From contig DASQDI010000050.1 in the NCBI GenBank assembly GCA_035634255.1, forward strand, positions 1 to 21,366: a stretch of 21,366 bases of DNA, in the 5' to 3' direction. Below are positions 1-9,200 of the stretch, one piece after another (position 1 is the first letter of the stretch; each line of letters begins with the position of its first letter). The notes below the pieces were generated by a model. That model saw nothing but the letters and a program-made list of their open reading frames with translations. It was not told the DNA's origin and ran no database searches. This DNA is from DATLMR01 sp035634255 (GTDB taxonomy: Bacteria > Acidobacteriota > Blastocatellia > UBA7656). Both the position numbers and the translations under genes were made by a program.

Positions 1-3000
1 ATCTTCGCCCTCTTAATTCTACTCACCGAGCCGCCGAATCTTTTAGGATCAGACCCCATCATTAAAGACGCGCAACCTGTCACGGCGAAAGCCGCCGCCT
101 ATTACACCGAGCCATCCGTCTCGCCGGATGGCTCGGAGATCGCCTTTGTTTCGGCGAGCGACATCTGGACGGTGCCCGCGGCGGGCGGGGAGGCGCGGCT
201 GCTCGTCTCCAACGCGGCAGTTGAGTCACGCCCGATATATTCGCCCGACGGGCGGCGGCTCGCATTCGTATCGACGCGCACGGGCAACGGCGATATTTAC
301 GTGCTCACTTTCGAAACAGGCGAATCCAGGAGGCTGACGTTTGACGACGGCTACGATCTTCTCAACGGCTGGTCAGGCGATGGCCGCTGGATTTACTTCT
401 CGTCCACGAGCGGGGATATAGGCACGATGCACGACATACTTCGCGTCAGCGCGGAAGGCGGCACGCCTATGCCCGTGAGCGCCGACCGGTACACGAGCGA
501 ATATTTCGCCGCCCCCTCCCCGGATGGTCGAACGCTCGCTTTCACGGCACGGGGCATAGCTCCGTCGCAATGGTGGCGCAAGGGCCACAGCCATCTCGAC
601 GAGAGCGAGATATGGTTGATGCGCGAAGGCGCGCCCGGCAACTATAAGCAGCTCACGAAGGGGGCGAAAGAGTTGTGGCCGATGTGGGGCGCGGACGGTC
701 ACTCCATCTTTTATGTTTCTGATCGAAGCGGCGCGCAAAACGTATGGAAATGCTCGCTCGATGGGCAGGCGCGGCAGGTGACGCAATTCAAAGATGGGAG
801 GGTGCTCTGGCCCACCATCTCGTATGATGGTCGCGTGATAGTCTTCGAGCGTGACTTTGGCATCTGGAAGCTGGACACCGGTAGCGGGCGGGCGAGCAGA
901 ATCCCGGTTTCAACCCGCGGGGCATTCGCGACCCCCTCCAGGGAGCACTTCACTTACAGCAGCCAGATTCAGGAGATGAAGCTTTCGCCCGATGGCAGGA
1001 AGGTGGCCTTCGTGATAAGGGGCGAGATTTTTGCCGCTTCCAAAGATGGGGGGAATGCCGCGCGCGTGACCCGGAGCGTGGCGAGCGAATCTCAGATCAA
1101 TTGGTCGCCGGACAGTAACAGTATCACGTACGTCTCCGACCGGGGAGAGGCCTCTCGCATTTACCTATACGATTTCAGGACTAAAACCGAAACACAGCTT
1201 ACGCAGGGCTCCGACGAATACTCGCCGAGCTTTTCGCCCGACGGCAAACTCATTGCCTTCGCGCGGAAGGCCAGCGAACTTCGCGTGCTCGATCTGGACT
1301 CGAAGCAGGAGCGTCTGCTCGCGACGGCCAGCCTCGGCAGGCCGCCCTTTATGTCCGAGCGATGGCTGACCTGGTCTCCCGACGGCAAGTGGGTAGCCTT
1401 CCTGGCCGTGAGCAACAAGCTGTTTAAGAACGCCTACGTCGTGCCAACCGAAGGGGGTCAGAGTTTACCCGTCAGCTTCCTCGCGAATAATGGCAGCAGA
1501 ACGCTGTCATGGAGCCCCGACGGCTCGTTCCTGATTTTCGTCACAGGCCAACGCGTGGAGGACGGGCAGCTCGCGCGAGTTGACCTGAAGCCGCGCGCGC
1601 CGAAATTCCCCGAAGATCAGTTTCAGGACCTTTTCAAAGACAACCCAAAGAAACCCGCCAGCCCCGACCGTCAGGAGCAACAGAATCCGAAGGCGGGCTC
1701 CGAGGCTCAAGGCCCGCAAAAGGAGGGGGCTTCCAAACAGGTCGAGGTAATATTCGATGGCGTCCGGCAACGTCTCGCGCTGCTGCCGGTCGGCCTCGAC
1801 GTGGGGTTCCAGACGGTAAGCCCCGATGGGAAGTGGGCGCTTGTGACCGCCAGCGCGGCGGGGCAGCAGAACCTTTACCTGTATCCTCTGAACACTTCGC
1901 CGAATGAGCCCGCGGCCGCCAGGCAAGTGACATCGACGACGGGTTATAAGGAGCACGCGCAGTTCTCGCCCGACGGCAAGGAGGTCTATTACCTCGAAAA
2001 TGGCCGCATCAATATAGCGACGCTCGAATCGCGCCAATCGAGGCCGCTCCCCATAACCGCTGAAATTGACGTTGATTTTAATCGAGAGAAGGTGCAAATC
2101 TTTAACCAGGCATGGTCACACCTGCGCGATGGCTTCTTCGATAAGAATTTCAACGGGGTCAACTGGGAATCGGTGCGGGCCGCTTACGCGCCTTATATCG
2201 CGGGGGCGCAGACCCGCGACGAGTTGAGAAGGCTCATACTCCTGATGCTGGGGGAGCTGAATGCGTCACACATGGGGCTCACTCCGCCTCAAGGGGCCTC
2301 GTATTCGGTCGGGAAACTGGGGCTTAAATTTGACCGGGTCGAGTACGAGAATAAAGGGGCCCTGCGAGTGGAGGGGGTGATTCCCCTCGGCCCCTCTGCG
2401 CTCGCGTCCGGGATCAAGTCCGGGAATTACCTGCTCGCCATCGACGGTCAGCCGGTTAACTCCGGAACGAACATCGATGAATTACTGGGCTATACGATCA
2501 ACCGCCGCGTTCTTCTGACGGTAGCCGACTCGGCCGATGGCGCAAACAGGCGCGAGGTCGCCGTGCAGCCGTCGAGCCTGCCGGCCGAGAAATCTTTGAG
2601 GTACGCCGAGTGGGTCGAGCACAACCGCGCGTACGTCGCCGAATTGAGCGGCGGGAGGCTCGGTTACGTTCACATGTTCGACATGTCGTCCGAGTCCCTG
2701 GCGAAGCTCTCGGTTGATCTCGACGCGGAGAACCAGTCGCGCGAAGGCGTGGTGATAGACCTCCGCAATAACACGGGCGGGTTTGTCAACGTACACGCGC
2801 TGGATATTTTTGCGCGCCGCGGCTACCTGACTATGACCACGCGCGGGCTGCCGCCTGGACCGGCGCGAGCCGTCCTGGGGCAGCGGGCGCTCGAATTACC
2901 GACGATACTTGTGGTCAATCAGCATTCGCTCTCGGACGCCGAAGAATTCGCCGAAGGCTACCGGGCGCTCGGGCTCGGCAAAATAGTAGGCGAGCCGACG

Positions 3001-3237
3001 GGGGGATGGGTGATCTATACGCCGGTCATCCAACTCGTGGACGGCTCGACCCTGCGCGTGCCGAACACCAGTATAACCGCGAATGACGGCACGGCGCTGG
3101 AGATGAACCCGCGACCGGTTGACGTTCAAGTCGTGCGGCCTGTGGGCGAGAGCTACTCCGACGACGACGCGCAGCTTAACACGGCCGTTCGACAACTGCT
3201 CAGGCAGATCGGGGATCGCGAGAACCCGGATCGCTGA
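1..3237 (+). CDS. Tricorn-like secreted S41 peptidase with N-terminal propeller (5' partial)
   Basis: The reading frame is open from base 1 (IFALLILL..., the tail of a signal peptide), so the start lies upstream and the GTG at 172 is internal. The first ~650 residues are TolB/WD40-like propeller repeats with many SPDG turns (bases 241-252, 1240-1251, 1975-1986). A Gln/Lys-rich linker (about 1660-1740) interrupts them. A PDZ-like domain follows (about 2310-2560), then an S41 (TSPc) protease domain to the end. Tricorn-type catalytic elements are visible: Ser-His in NASHMG (about 2260-2275) and the nucleophile region HSLSDAEE (about 2920-2945), followed by GEPTGG. In Tricorn proteases the propeller gates peptides into the Ser/His site; here the signal peptide suggests periplasmic or outer-face peptide degradation. 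The gene ends with TGA at 3235-3237. The family call is secure; the substrate is unknown. Confidence 0.9.
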   Translation: MFALLILLTEPPNLLGSDPIIKDAQPVTAKAAAYYTEPSVSPDGSEIAFVSASDIWTVPAAGGEARLLVSNAAVESRPIYSPDGRRLAFVSTRTGNGDIYVLTFETGESRRLTFDDGYDLLNGWSGDGRWIYFSSTSGDIGTMHDILRVSAEGGTPMPVSADRYTSEYFAAPSPDGRTLAFTARGIAPSQWWRKGHSHLDESEIWLMREGAPGNYKQLTKGAKELWPMWGADGHSIFYVSDRSGAQNVWKCSLDGQARQVTQFKDGRVLWPTISYDGRVIVFERDFGIWKLDTGSGRASRIPVSTRGAFATPSREHFTYSSQIQEMKLSPDGRKVAFVIRGEIFAASKDGGNAARVTRSVASESQINWSPDSNSITYVSDRGEASRIYLYDFRTKTETQLTQGSDEYSPSFSPDGKLIAFARKASELRVLDLDSKQERLLATASLGRPPFMSERWLTWSPDGKWVAFLAVSNKLFKNAYVVPTEGGQSLPVSFLANNGSRTLSWSPDGSFLIFVTGQRVEDGQLARVDLKPRAPKFPEDQFQDLFKDNPKKPASPDRQEQQNPKAGSEAQGPQKEGASKQVEVIFDGVRQRLALLPVGLDVGFQTVSPDGKWALVTASAAGQQNLYLYPLNTSPNEPAAARQVTSTTGYKEHAQFSPDGKEVYYLENGRINIATLESRQSRPLPITAEIDVDFNREKVQIFNQAWSHLRDGFFDKNFNGVNWESVRAAYAPYIAGAQTRDELRRLILLMLGELNASHMGLTPPQGASYSVGKLGLKFDRVEYENKGALRVEGVIPLGPSALASGIKSGNYLLAIDGQPVNSGTNIDELLGYTINRRVLLTVADSADGANRREVAVQPSSLPAEKSLRYAEWVEHNRAYVAELSGGRLGYVHMFDMSSESLAKLSVDLDAENQSREGVVIDLRNNTGGFVNVHALDIFARRGYLTMTTRGLPPGPARAVLGQRALELPTILVVNQHSLSDAEEFAEGYRALGLGKIVGEPTGGWVIYTPVIQLVDGSTLRVPNTSITANDGTALEMNPRPVDVQVVRPVGESYSDDDAQLNTAVRQLLRQIGDRENPDR

Positions 3238-3430
3238 CAGACGCCTTGTAAAAGCGGTTAGCTGGTGTTTATGATAGAGGCAATCGGCTGCTATGCCTTT
3301 GCGCTTTTGTGGGCGCGTTGACCCGAACGCAAAACGGTACTTGTAATCTCTAACGAGCGAATGCGCTGACAGTCGCATACACCAGGCCGATCTTTTTCTG
3401 CGTTTGCTGAGAGTGAGGGTGAACGATCCT

Positions 3431-5869
3431 ATGGGGAATCTATTTCAAGACATACGCTACAGCCTCCGGCTCATGCTTGAGAAGCCGGGCTTTTCAGTCG
3501 TGGTGATTCTCACCCTAGCGTTGGGGATCGGCGCTAACACCGCGATTTTCTGCATCGTCAACGCGGTCTTAATCCGGCCCCTGCCTTTCAGGGAGCCGGA
3601 CAGGCTTGTGATGGTATGGGAAACCAACTGGGGAAAGGGCGTGAGCCAGGGGCACGTTTCGCCCGCCAACCTGATCGATTGGCGCGACCAGTCGCAGGCC
3701 TTCGACCAGTTGGAAGCGTTCGATACCACCGTCTTCACGGTCGTCGGATCGGATGAGGCGGAACGAGTATCGGGCTCGCGCGTCTCGCCCGAACTTTTTC
3801 GCATGCTCGATGTAGATCCCGTGAGGGGGCGAATCTTTTCGGCCGATGAAGCTCAGCCGGGGCAGGATCAGGTGGCTATAATCGGCCACGGGCTGTGGCA
3901 GCGTCTTTATAGCTCGGACCCTGATATTATCGGGAGAACCATAAGGCTGGATAATAAGAGCTACGAAGTGATAGGGGTCATGCCTCCCGGCTTCGATTTC
4001 CCCAAATCTCTGGAGCCCGCGGGATCGACGAATACGACCAGGCCTGAATTATGGACGCCGCTCGCGCTCAGAGGCGACGAGCTGTCGCTTCGCGGGGCGC
4101 GCTACCTCAGCATCATAGGGAGACTAAAACCTGCACTCACGGCACCGCAGGCGCAGGCGCAGATGGAGCCAATCGCCCGCGAGCTTGAGCAGAGATTCCA
4201 GGAGAACCAGGGTTATACGATCACCGTCATGCCTCTGTACGAGCAGATGGTCGGGAGAGTAAGGACCGCGCTCTTCATCTTTTTGGGGGCGATCAGTTTC
4301 GTGTTATTGATCGCCTGCGCCAACGTAGCGAACCTGCTGCTCGCTCGCGCCTCGGCCAGGCAGAAGGAAATGGCAATACGCCTGGCGCTCGGGTGTACGC
4401 GCGCGCGGCTGGTACGTCAGCTGTTGACGGAAAGCATGCTGCTGGCCATCCTTGGCGGCATCGCCGGCTATCTGCTAGCCATGTGGGGGATCGGGTTGAT
4501 ATTAACCAGCCTCCCCGAGGCCATTCCCCGGTCCGGTGAAATCAGACTCGACGCCCAGGTGTTCGGCTTCACCCTCGGGATTTCAATACTGTCGGGGTTG
4601 CTGTTCGGAATCATCCCCGCTTTACATGCCTCAAGGTCCAATCTTAACGAATCCCTTAAGGAGGGCGGGCGCGGCTCGGGCCAGGGCTCCAGCCCTAACC
4701 GCACCCGAAATATTCTGGTGGTGTCGGAGGTGGCGCTGGCTCTGGTGCTGCTGATCGGGGGGGGGTTGTTGATCAGGAGTTTCGTGCGCCTCACGTCGGT
4801 CCCGCCGGGGTTCGACCCGGAGAACCTTGTGGCGATGCGCGTCGCTTTGCCTGCGTCCAAGTACGGACAGCCGCATCAGAAGGCCTCGTTCTTCAAGCAG
4901 CTCATAGAGCGGGTCGAGAGCTTGCCGAACGTCAGATCAGTCGCCGCTACCACGAATCTTCCCCTGAGCGGAACAAACATGTCGTTCAGGTTCATGATCG
5001 AAGGCCGGCCCGCCCCGCCCTCAGAGATTTTGCTGGCACAGTACCATGCCGTAAGCCCCAACTATTTCGGAGCGATGGGCATCCCCCTGCTACAGGGTCG
5101 CGATTTCACCGAGCGCGACACGGAAACCGCGCCCGCCGTCGTGATCATCAATGAAACCCTCGCGCGACGTTTCTTCCCCGGCGAAGACCCGGTCGGGAAG
5201 CAGATAAAGGTAACTTACGGCAAGCCGGTACCCAGAGAGATTGTTGGCGTGATCAAAGACGTAAAGCACAAATCACTGGAAGCGAATTCTCAGGAACAGA
5301 TATACATCCCCTACTTCCAGAACCCATGGGCTTTCATGACTCTGGTGGCGCGCACGGACTCCGCCCCCGAAAACCTTGCGGCCGCCTTGAAGAGCGAAGT
5401 CAGGGCTATGGATAAGGACCAACCCATTGACAGCATCAAGACCGGGGAGCAACTGCTCTCCGCTTCGGTTTCGCGCTCGCGATTTTACGCGCAAGTGCTC
5501 GCGGCGTTCGCGGCCATCGCGGTTATCCTCGCGGCGCTGGGGATCTACGGAGTTATCTCGTATTCCGTCCTGCAGCGGACGCATGAGGTCGGGGTACGCA
5601 TGGCCCTGGGCGCCCGGCGGGAGGATGTGATGATATTGATTTTAAAGCAGGGCCTCGTGCTGGCGCTGGTGGGCGTGGCCATCGGGCTTACGGCAGCTTT
5701 CGGGCTGACGCGGCTGATGTCGAATCTACTCTTCGACGTGAGCAGGACGGATGCATTTACTTTTGTGCTTGTCCCGCTGCTGCTCGTCGGCGTCGCTTTA
5801 ATAGCCAGCTATATTCCCGCGCGGCGCGCCACGAAAGTGGACCCGATGATCGCCTTGCGTTATGAGTGA
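3431..5869 (+). CDS. ADOP-family ABC transporter permease (MacB/FtsX type, orphan)
   Basis: This is an 812-residue inner-membrane protein with the duplicated layout MacB_PCD-FtsX-MacB_PCD-FtsX typical of the acidobacterial 'ADOP' permeases (about 800 aa). TM1 is at about 3490-3560 (LTLALGIGANTAIF), and a large periplasmic domain follows. An FtsX TM bundle lies at about 4270-4640. A second TM is at about 4710-4770 (SEVALALVLLIGGGLL), followed by a second periplasmic domain and a final TM bundle at about 5490-5850 ending in PARRATKVDPMIALRYE. I chose ATG 3431 (MGNLFQDIRYSLR) because the family starts with this motif and GAGGGTGA lies about 9 nt upstream; an in-frame TTG at 3404 is possible. No MacB-type ATPase is adjacent, as is usual for this group. 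The substrate cannot be told from sequence. Confidence 0.93.
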   Translation: MGNLFQDIRYSLRLMLEKPGFSVVVILTLALGIGANTAIFCIVNAVLIRPLPFREPDRLVMVWETNWGKGVSQGHVSPANLIDWRDQSQAFDQLEAFDTTVFTVVGSDEAERVSGSRVSPELFRMLDVDPVRGRIFSADEAQPGQDQVAIIGHGLWQRLYSSDPDIIGRTIRLDNKSYEVIGVMPPGFDFPKSLEPAGSTNTTRPELWTPLALRGDELSLRGARYLSIIGRLKPALTAPQAQAQMEPIARELEQRFQENQGYTITVMPLYEQMVGRVRTALFIFLGAISFVLLIACANVANLLLARASARQKEMAIRLALGCTRARLVRQLLTESMLLAILGGIAGYLLAMWGIGLILTSLPEAIPRSGEIRLDAQVFGFTLGISILSGLLFGIIPALHASRSNLNESLKEGGRGSGQGSSPNRTRNILVVSEVALALVLLIGGGLLIRSFVRLTSVPPGFDPENLVAMRVALPASKYGQPHQKASFFKQLIERVESLPNVRSVAATTNLPLSGTNMSFRFMIEGRPAPPSEILLAQYHAVSPNYFGAMGIPLLQGRDFTERDTETAPAVVIINETLARRFFPGEDPVGKQIKVTYGKPVPREIVGVIKDVKHKSLEANSQEQIYIPYFQNPWAFMTLVARTDSAPENLAAALKSEVRAMDKDQPIDSIKTGEQLLSASVSRSRFYAQVLAAFAAIAVILAALGIYGVISYSVLQRTHEVGVRMALGARREDVMILILKQGLVLALVGVAIGLTAAFGLTRLMSNLLFDVSRTDAFTFVLVPLLLVGVALIASYIPARRATKVDPMIALRYE

Positions 5870-6250
5870 GGCGGGGCTCCCGCAAGACGCTAAGAGGGGC
5901 TGACCGAGTTCAGCCATTTTCAGCCATGCCTCATATGACGGTGCCGGAGTGCTCTTTTAACAAACTTCTAGAAGTAGAGTTCAGGTGCACTTCCCTGTAG
6001 CGACTTCGGCTAAATTTAAACGGGCGCAGTTTGATGAAGTCTGTATTGTGTCCTCGATTTCGACAAGCTTTCCGACTCTACACTGGCGGTCGCCGATAAG
6101 AAGCAAATAAGATTGCAGCGAAAGTTACCTTAAACACTTTCACTTGTATTTATACATAGTCGTAATGTATTCTGCGTGCGATTTGCTTGGCTCTTCCGCA
6201 CGCCCGGCGCACTCGTTTGCCCAATTTAGCAAAAGGATATTAAACAAAAT
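5870..6250. other. 381-bp intergenic spacer before the RHS gene
   Basis: I see no convincing gene, tRNA or attC site here. The downstream half is AT-richer than its surroundings and holds a possible sigma-70 promoter for the RHS gene: TTGTAT at 6144-6149 and TATTCT at 6168-6173, spaced 18 bp. This match is weak. A purine-rich AAAGGAT (about 6232-6238) precedes the RHS ATG at 6251. Confidence 0.4.
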
Positions 6251-9200
6251 ATGCTTAGAAAAATACTCTGCCTAGCACTTGTTTGGAGCCTTCTGACTCT
6301 CCCTTATCCGGACCTTGGCGCTCATATTCCCGCTTTGGCGGCACCTACCATAGAAGTGAGCACAAGCTCCCTGAGGCGGGCCTCCCTGTTCCTCTCCTCA
6401 CTGTTTGGCTCCAGACCTGCTCGGGCGCGTAAAGAAACTCCGGCCGAGCGCATCTCTTACGTATCTCGTCTTCGCATAACACCGATGAAGTTGGTCGCCT
6501 ACGAGGGCCAAAGGTTGAACTTCACTGCTCTACCTTTGGATGCTTCAGCTAATACGGTTCAAGGCGTAAAAGTAACCTGGGAAACCTCCAATCCTAATAA
6601 GGCATTAGTAGATGACACTGGTAACGTTACCTTTCTCCAATCAGGTCTTGTCGGCATAACCTGCCGGGCTGGTTCCAGTGTAGCAACAGCCAGGATATTG
6701 GTTAAACCCGGAAGCAAACCCATACAAACGGATGAGCAATTTCACAACGAGCAGAATGGATTCGAAGGAGAAGGCCCCGGTTCTTCGGGGGGAGGCGCCA
6801 CTGCGCTGTCGATCCCTTCAATCCTCAGCAAACTAGCACCGACCGCTTACGCTCAGGCTAACGCCTATAGACGGCCAAACCTGCCCTACGACGAATTATG
6901 GAATGATAACAAGAACCTTATCGGCTCGCCTCGCGCCGTTGCAGTCGAGGGCACCAGGACGGGGCGGGTGTTGCCCGAGAGTAACAATTTTGAGTTTGCT
7001 ATCCCGTTAGCCCAGCTGGGCGGCAGAGGCGTCGGCACGGGGCTCTCGATGTTCTACAACAGCCAGGTCTGGTCTCGGCGCGGGAACAATCTCGCTTATG
7101 ACGCTATAACGAGCTGGCCCAGCCCCGGCTTCTCCATAGGTTATGGCCAGATTATCTATTACGATGTGCAAACTTCGCCCGGCCCTTCCACGACCGCCAA
7201 GTTCATGCTGATTCAGCCGGATGGCACGCGCTGCTATCTCGGTAGCGGACCGATAGATAATGTCGCGCCTCACCATGGGTTCGTCCTATTAACCTCAACC
7301 GATGGGTCACACATCACTTACCATGGGACAACAAGCGGCGGCACGCTTTACTATCCGGACGGAACCAGGGCGGAGGTCCAATCGGTTAATAACCGGCTGG
7401 TACCCACCCGCATCTCAGATACAAACGGCAACTACATTCAAATAGCTTACAAGCAATTTTACTGCGACCAGAATAACAACTGTTACGGCGCTTATCCGTA
7501 CGACTTTCCCGCCTTATCGATTGACTACATAACTGACTCCGTCGGGCGAGTAATCCAGTTCAACTATGACTCGAATAACAACCTGACATCCATTTCCAAG
7601 CCCGCGTTCGGAGGGACAAGCCAGAACCCGCTGACAGAGACTTTGGCCTACTTCTATTATGAAGATAAGACCTTCAGCAATAATTTTTCGGGCCTGACGG
7701 TAGAGAGAGCTAGCGGGGCCACGAGGGTGCTGCGCCGGGTCTACTTCCCGGCCACGGCGACCGGCTATCTCTTCACCCACTCGGATTTCGGGATGGTGCA
7801 TACCTACTCAATGAGAAGGCAGATGACAACCACCTCCGACGGGGTGGACTCCGCCACCGTGGCATTCAACTATCCAACATCCGGGGGGACGGCCCTGACG
7901 GACGCGCCCGCGTTCACTCAGCGCACCGAGAGCGCGGTGAGCTCGCCCACGAGCACGTTCACCTATTCGACGGGCACGGACTCGGTGGCGCAGACTAAGA
8001 CATTCACGATAACGAGGCCCGACTCCACCGCCATTTTGTTAACCAGATCGACGGACGCATCGTCTCTCGCTAAAGGGCGGCTCGTGCAAACGGAAGTAAA
8101 AAACGGAACGGTTTCGGCTTCCAAAGGTGTTACTACGTACGCTAACGACCCGAGTGGAACGCCGCAGGTGCAGTCCGTCATAAGCTACGACGACGCGGGG
8201 AACCCGTCGAAGGTTGAATACGGGTATGACCAATATGGCAACGCGACAAACATACGCGAGTATGGCAACCAGATTAGCGGAAACTGGCAAGTGCGCAGGC
8301 GCGTACGGCTTACCTACAAGACGGACACGGCTTACATAAATGCATACCTCCGAGGGCTGGTGACGCTATCGGAGACCCTGGATGCGAAGAATAATACTAA
8401 TGACTCGGACGACGAGGTTATTGCCAAGACGGCCACCGTCTATGACGATTACACGGCGATGGGAGGTATGGAGTCATACACGGGCTTTTCGAGCCCGCCC
8501 GGCCACATCTCGGGCTACAACAGTTCGCTCACGGTGCGCGGGAACGTAACGGGGACGACCCAATGGACGGACGTAGCGGCGAACACTTCAATCACACGGC
8601 TGGTGAAGTATGATATTTTCGGGAACGTGGTGAAGATGCAGGTGTCATGCTGCCAGGAGAAGGACTTCACGTTCGAGGAAAGCCTCTACTGGTCCTTGCC
8701 CGAGGAGGTGATGAGCGGGGACCCGAGCGGGACGCACCTAACAGATTTGTACCAGTATGATTTCAACACGGGGGCGTTGACGAGCCAGACTGACCCCGCC
8801 GACCAGGTAGTAGAGATATTCTACGACGCGGCAATGAGGCCGGACGAAGTAGAGTTGGGCACCGGGTTAGTAAGGGCCATGCAATACGACGATGCTAATC
8901 TTTCTTACTCGGAAACAGTCACGTCTAACGCCGGCACCTGGACGAGTTCGGCCACTAAAGATGGCTGGGGCCGCACCATCACTAGTGTGGGCACGAACGG
9001 CTCGCAGGTAAACACCAGCTACGATGCGATGGGGCGCGTATCCGGCGTGACGAACCCGTTTGCGTCGGGCGGTCAGGCAGGCCCTTCTACCTCTTACCAA
9101 TACGACACGCTCGGCCGAGTCACCGTGACGACCTTGCCCGATAACAACACAATAATTAATAGCTACAGCGGCAGGTTCAGCACCGTTACAGACCCAGTCG

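Noticed and set aside
172..174. GTG 172 as the start of the S41 protease
   Set aside because: The same frame is open to base 1 and encodes a hydrophobic signal segment and the first propeller strands.
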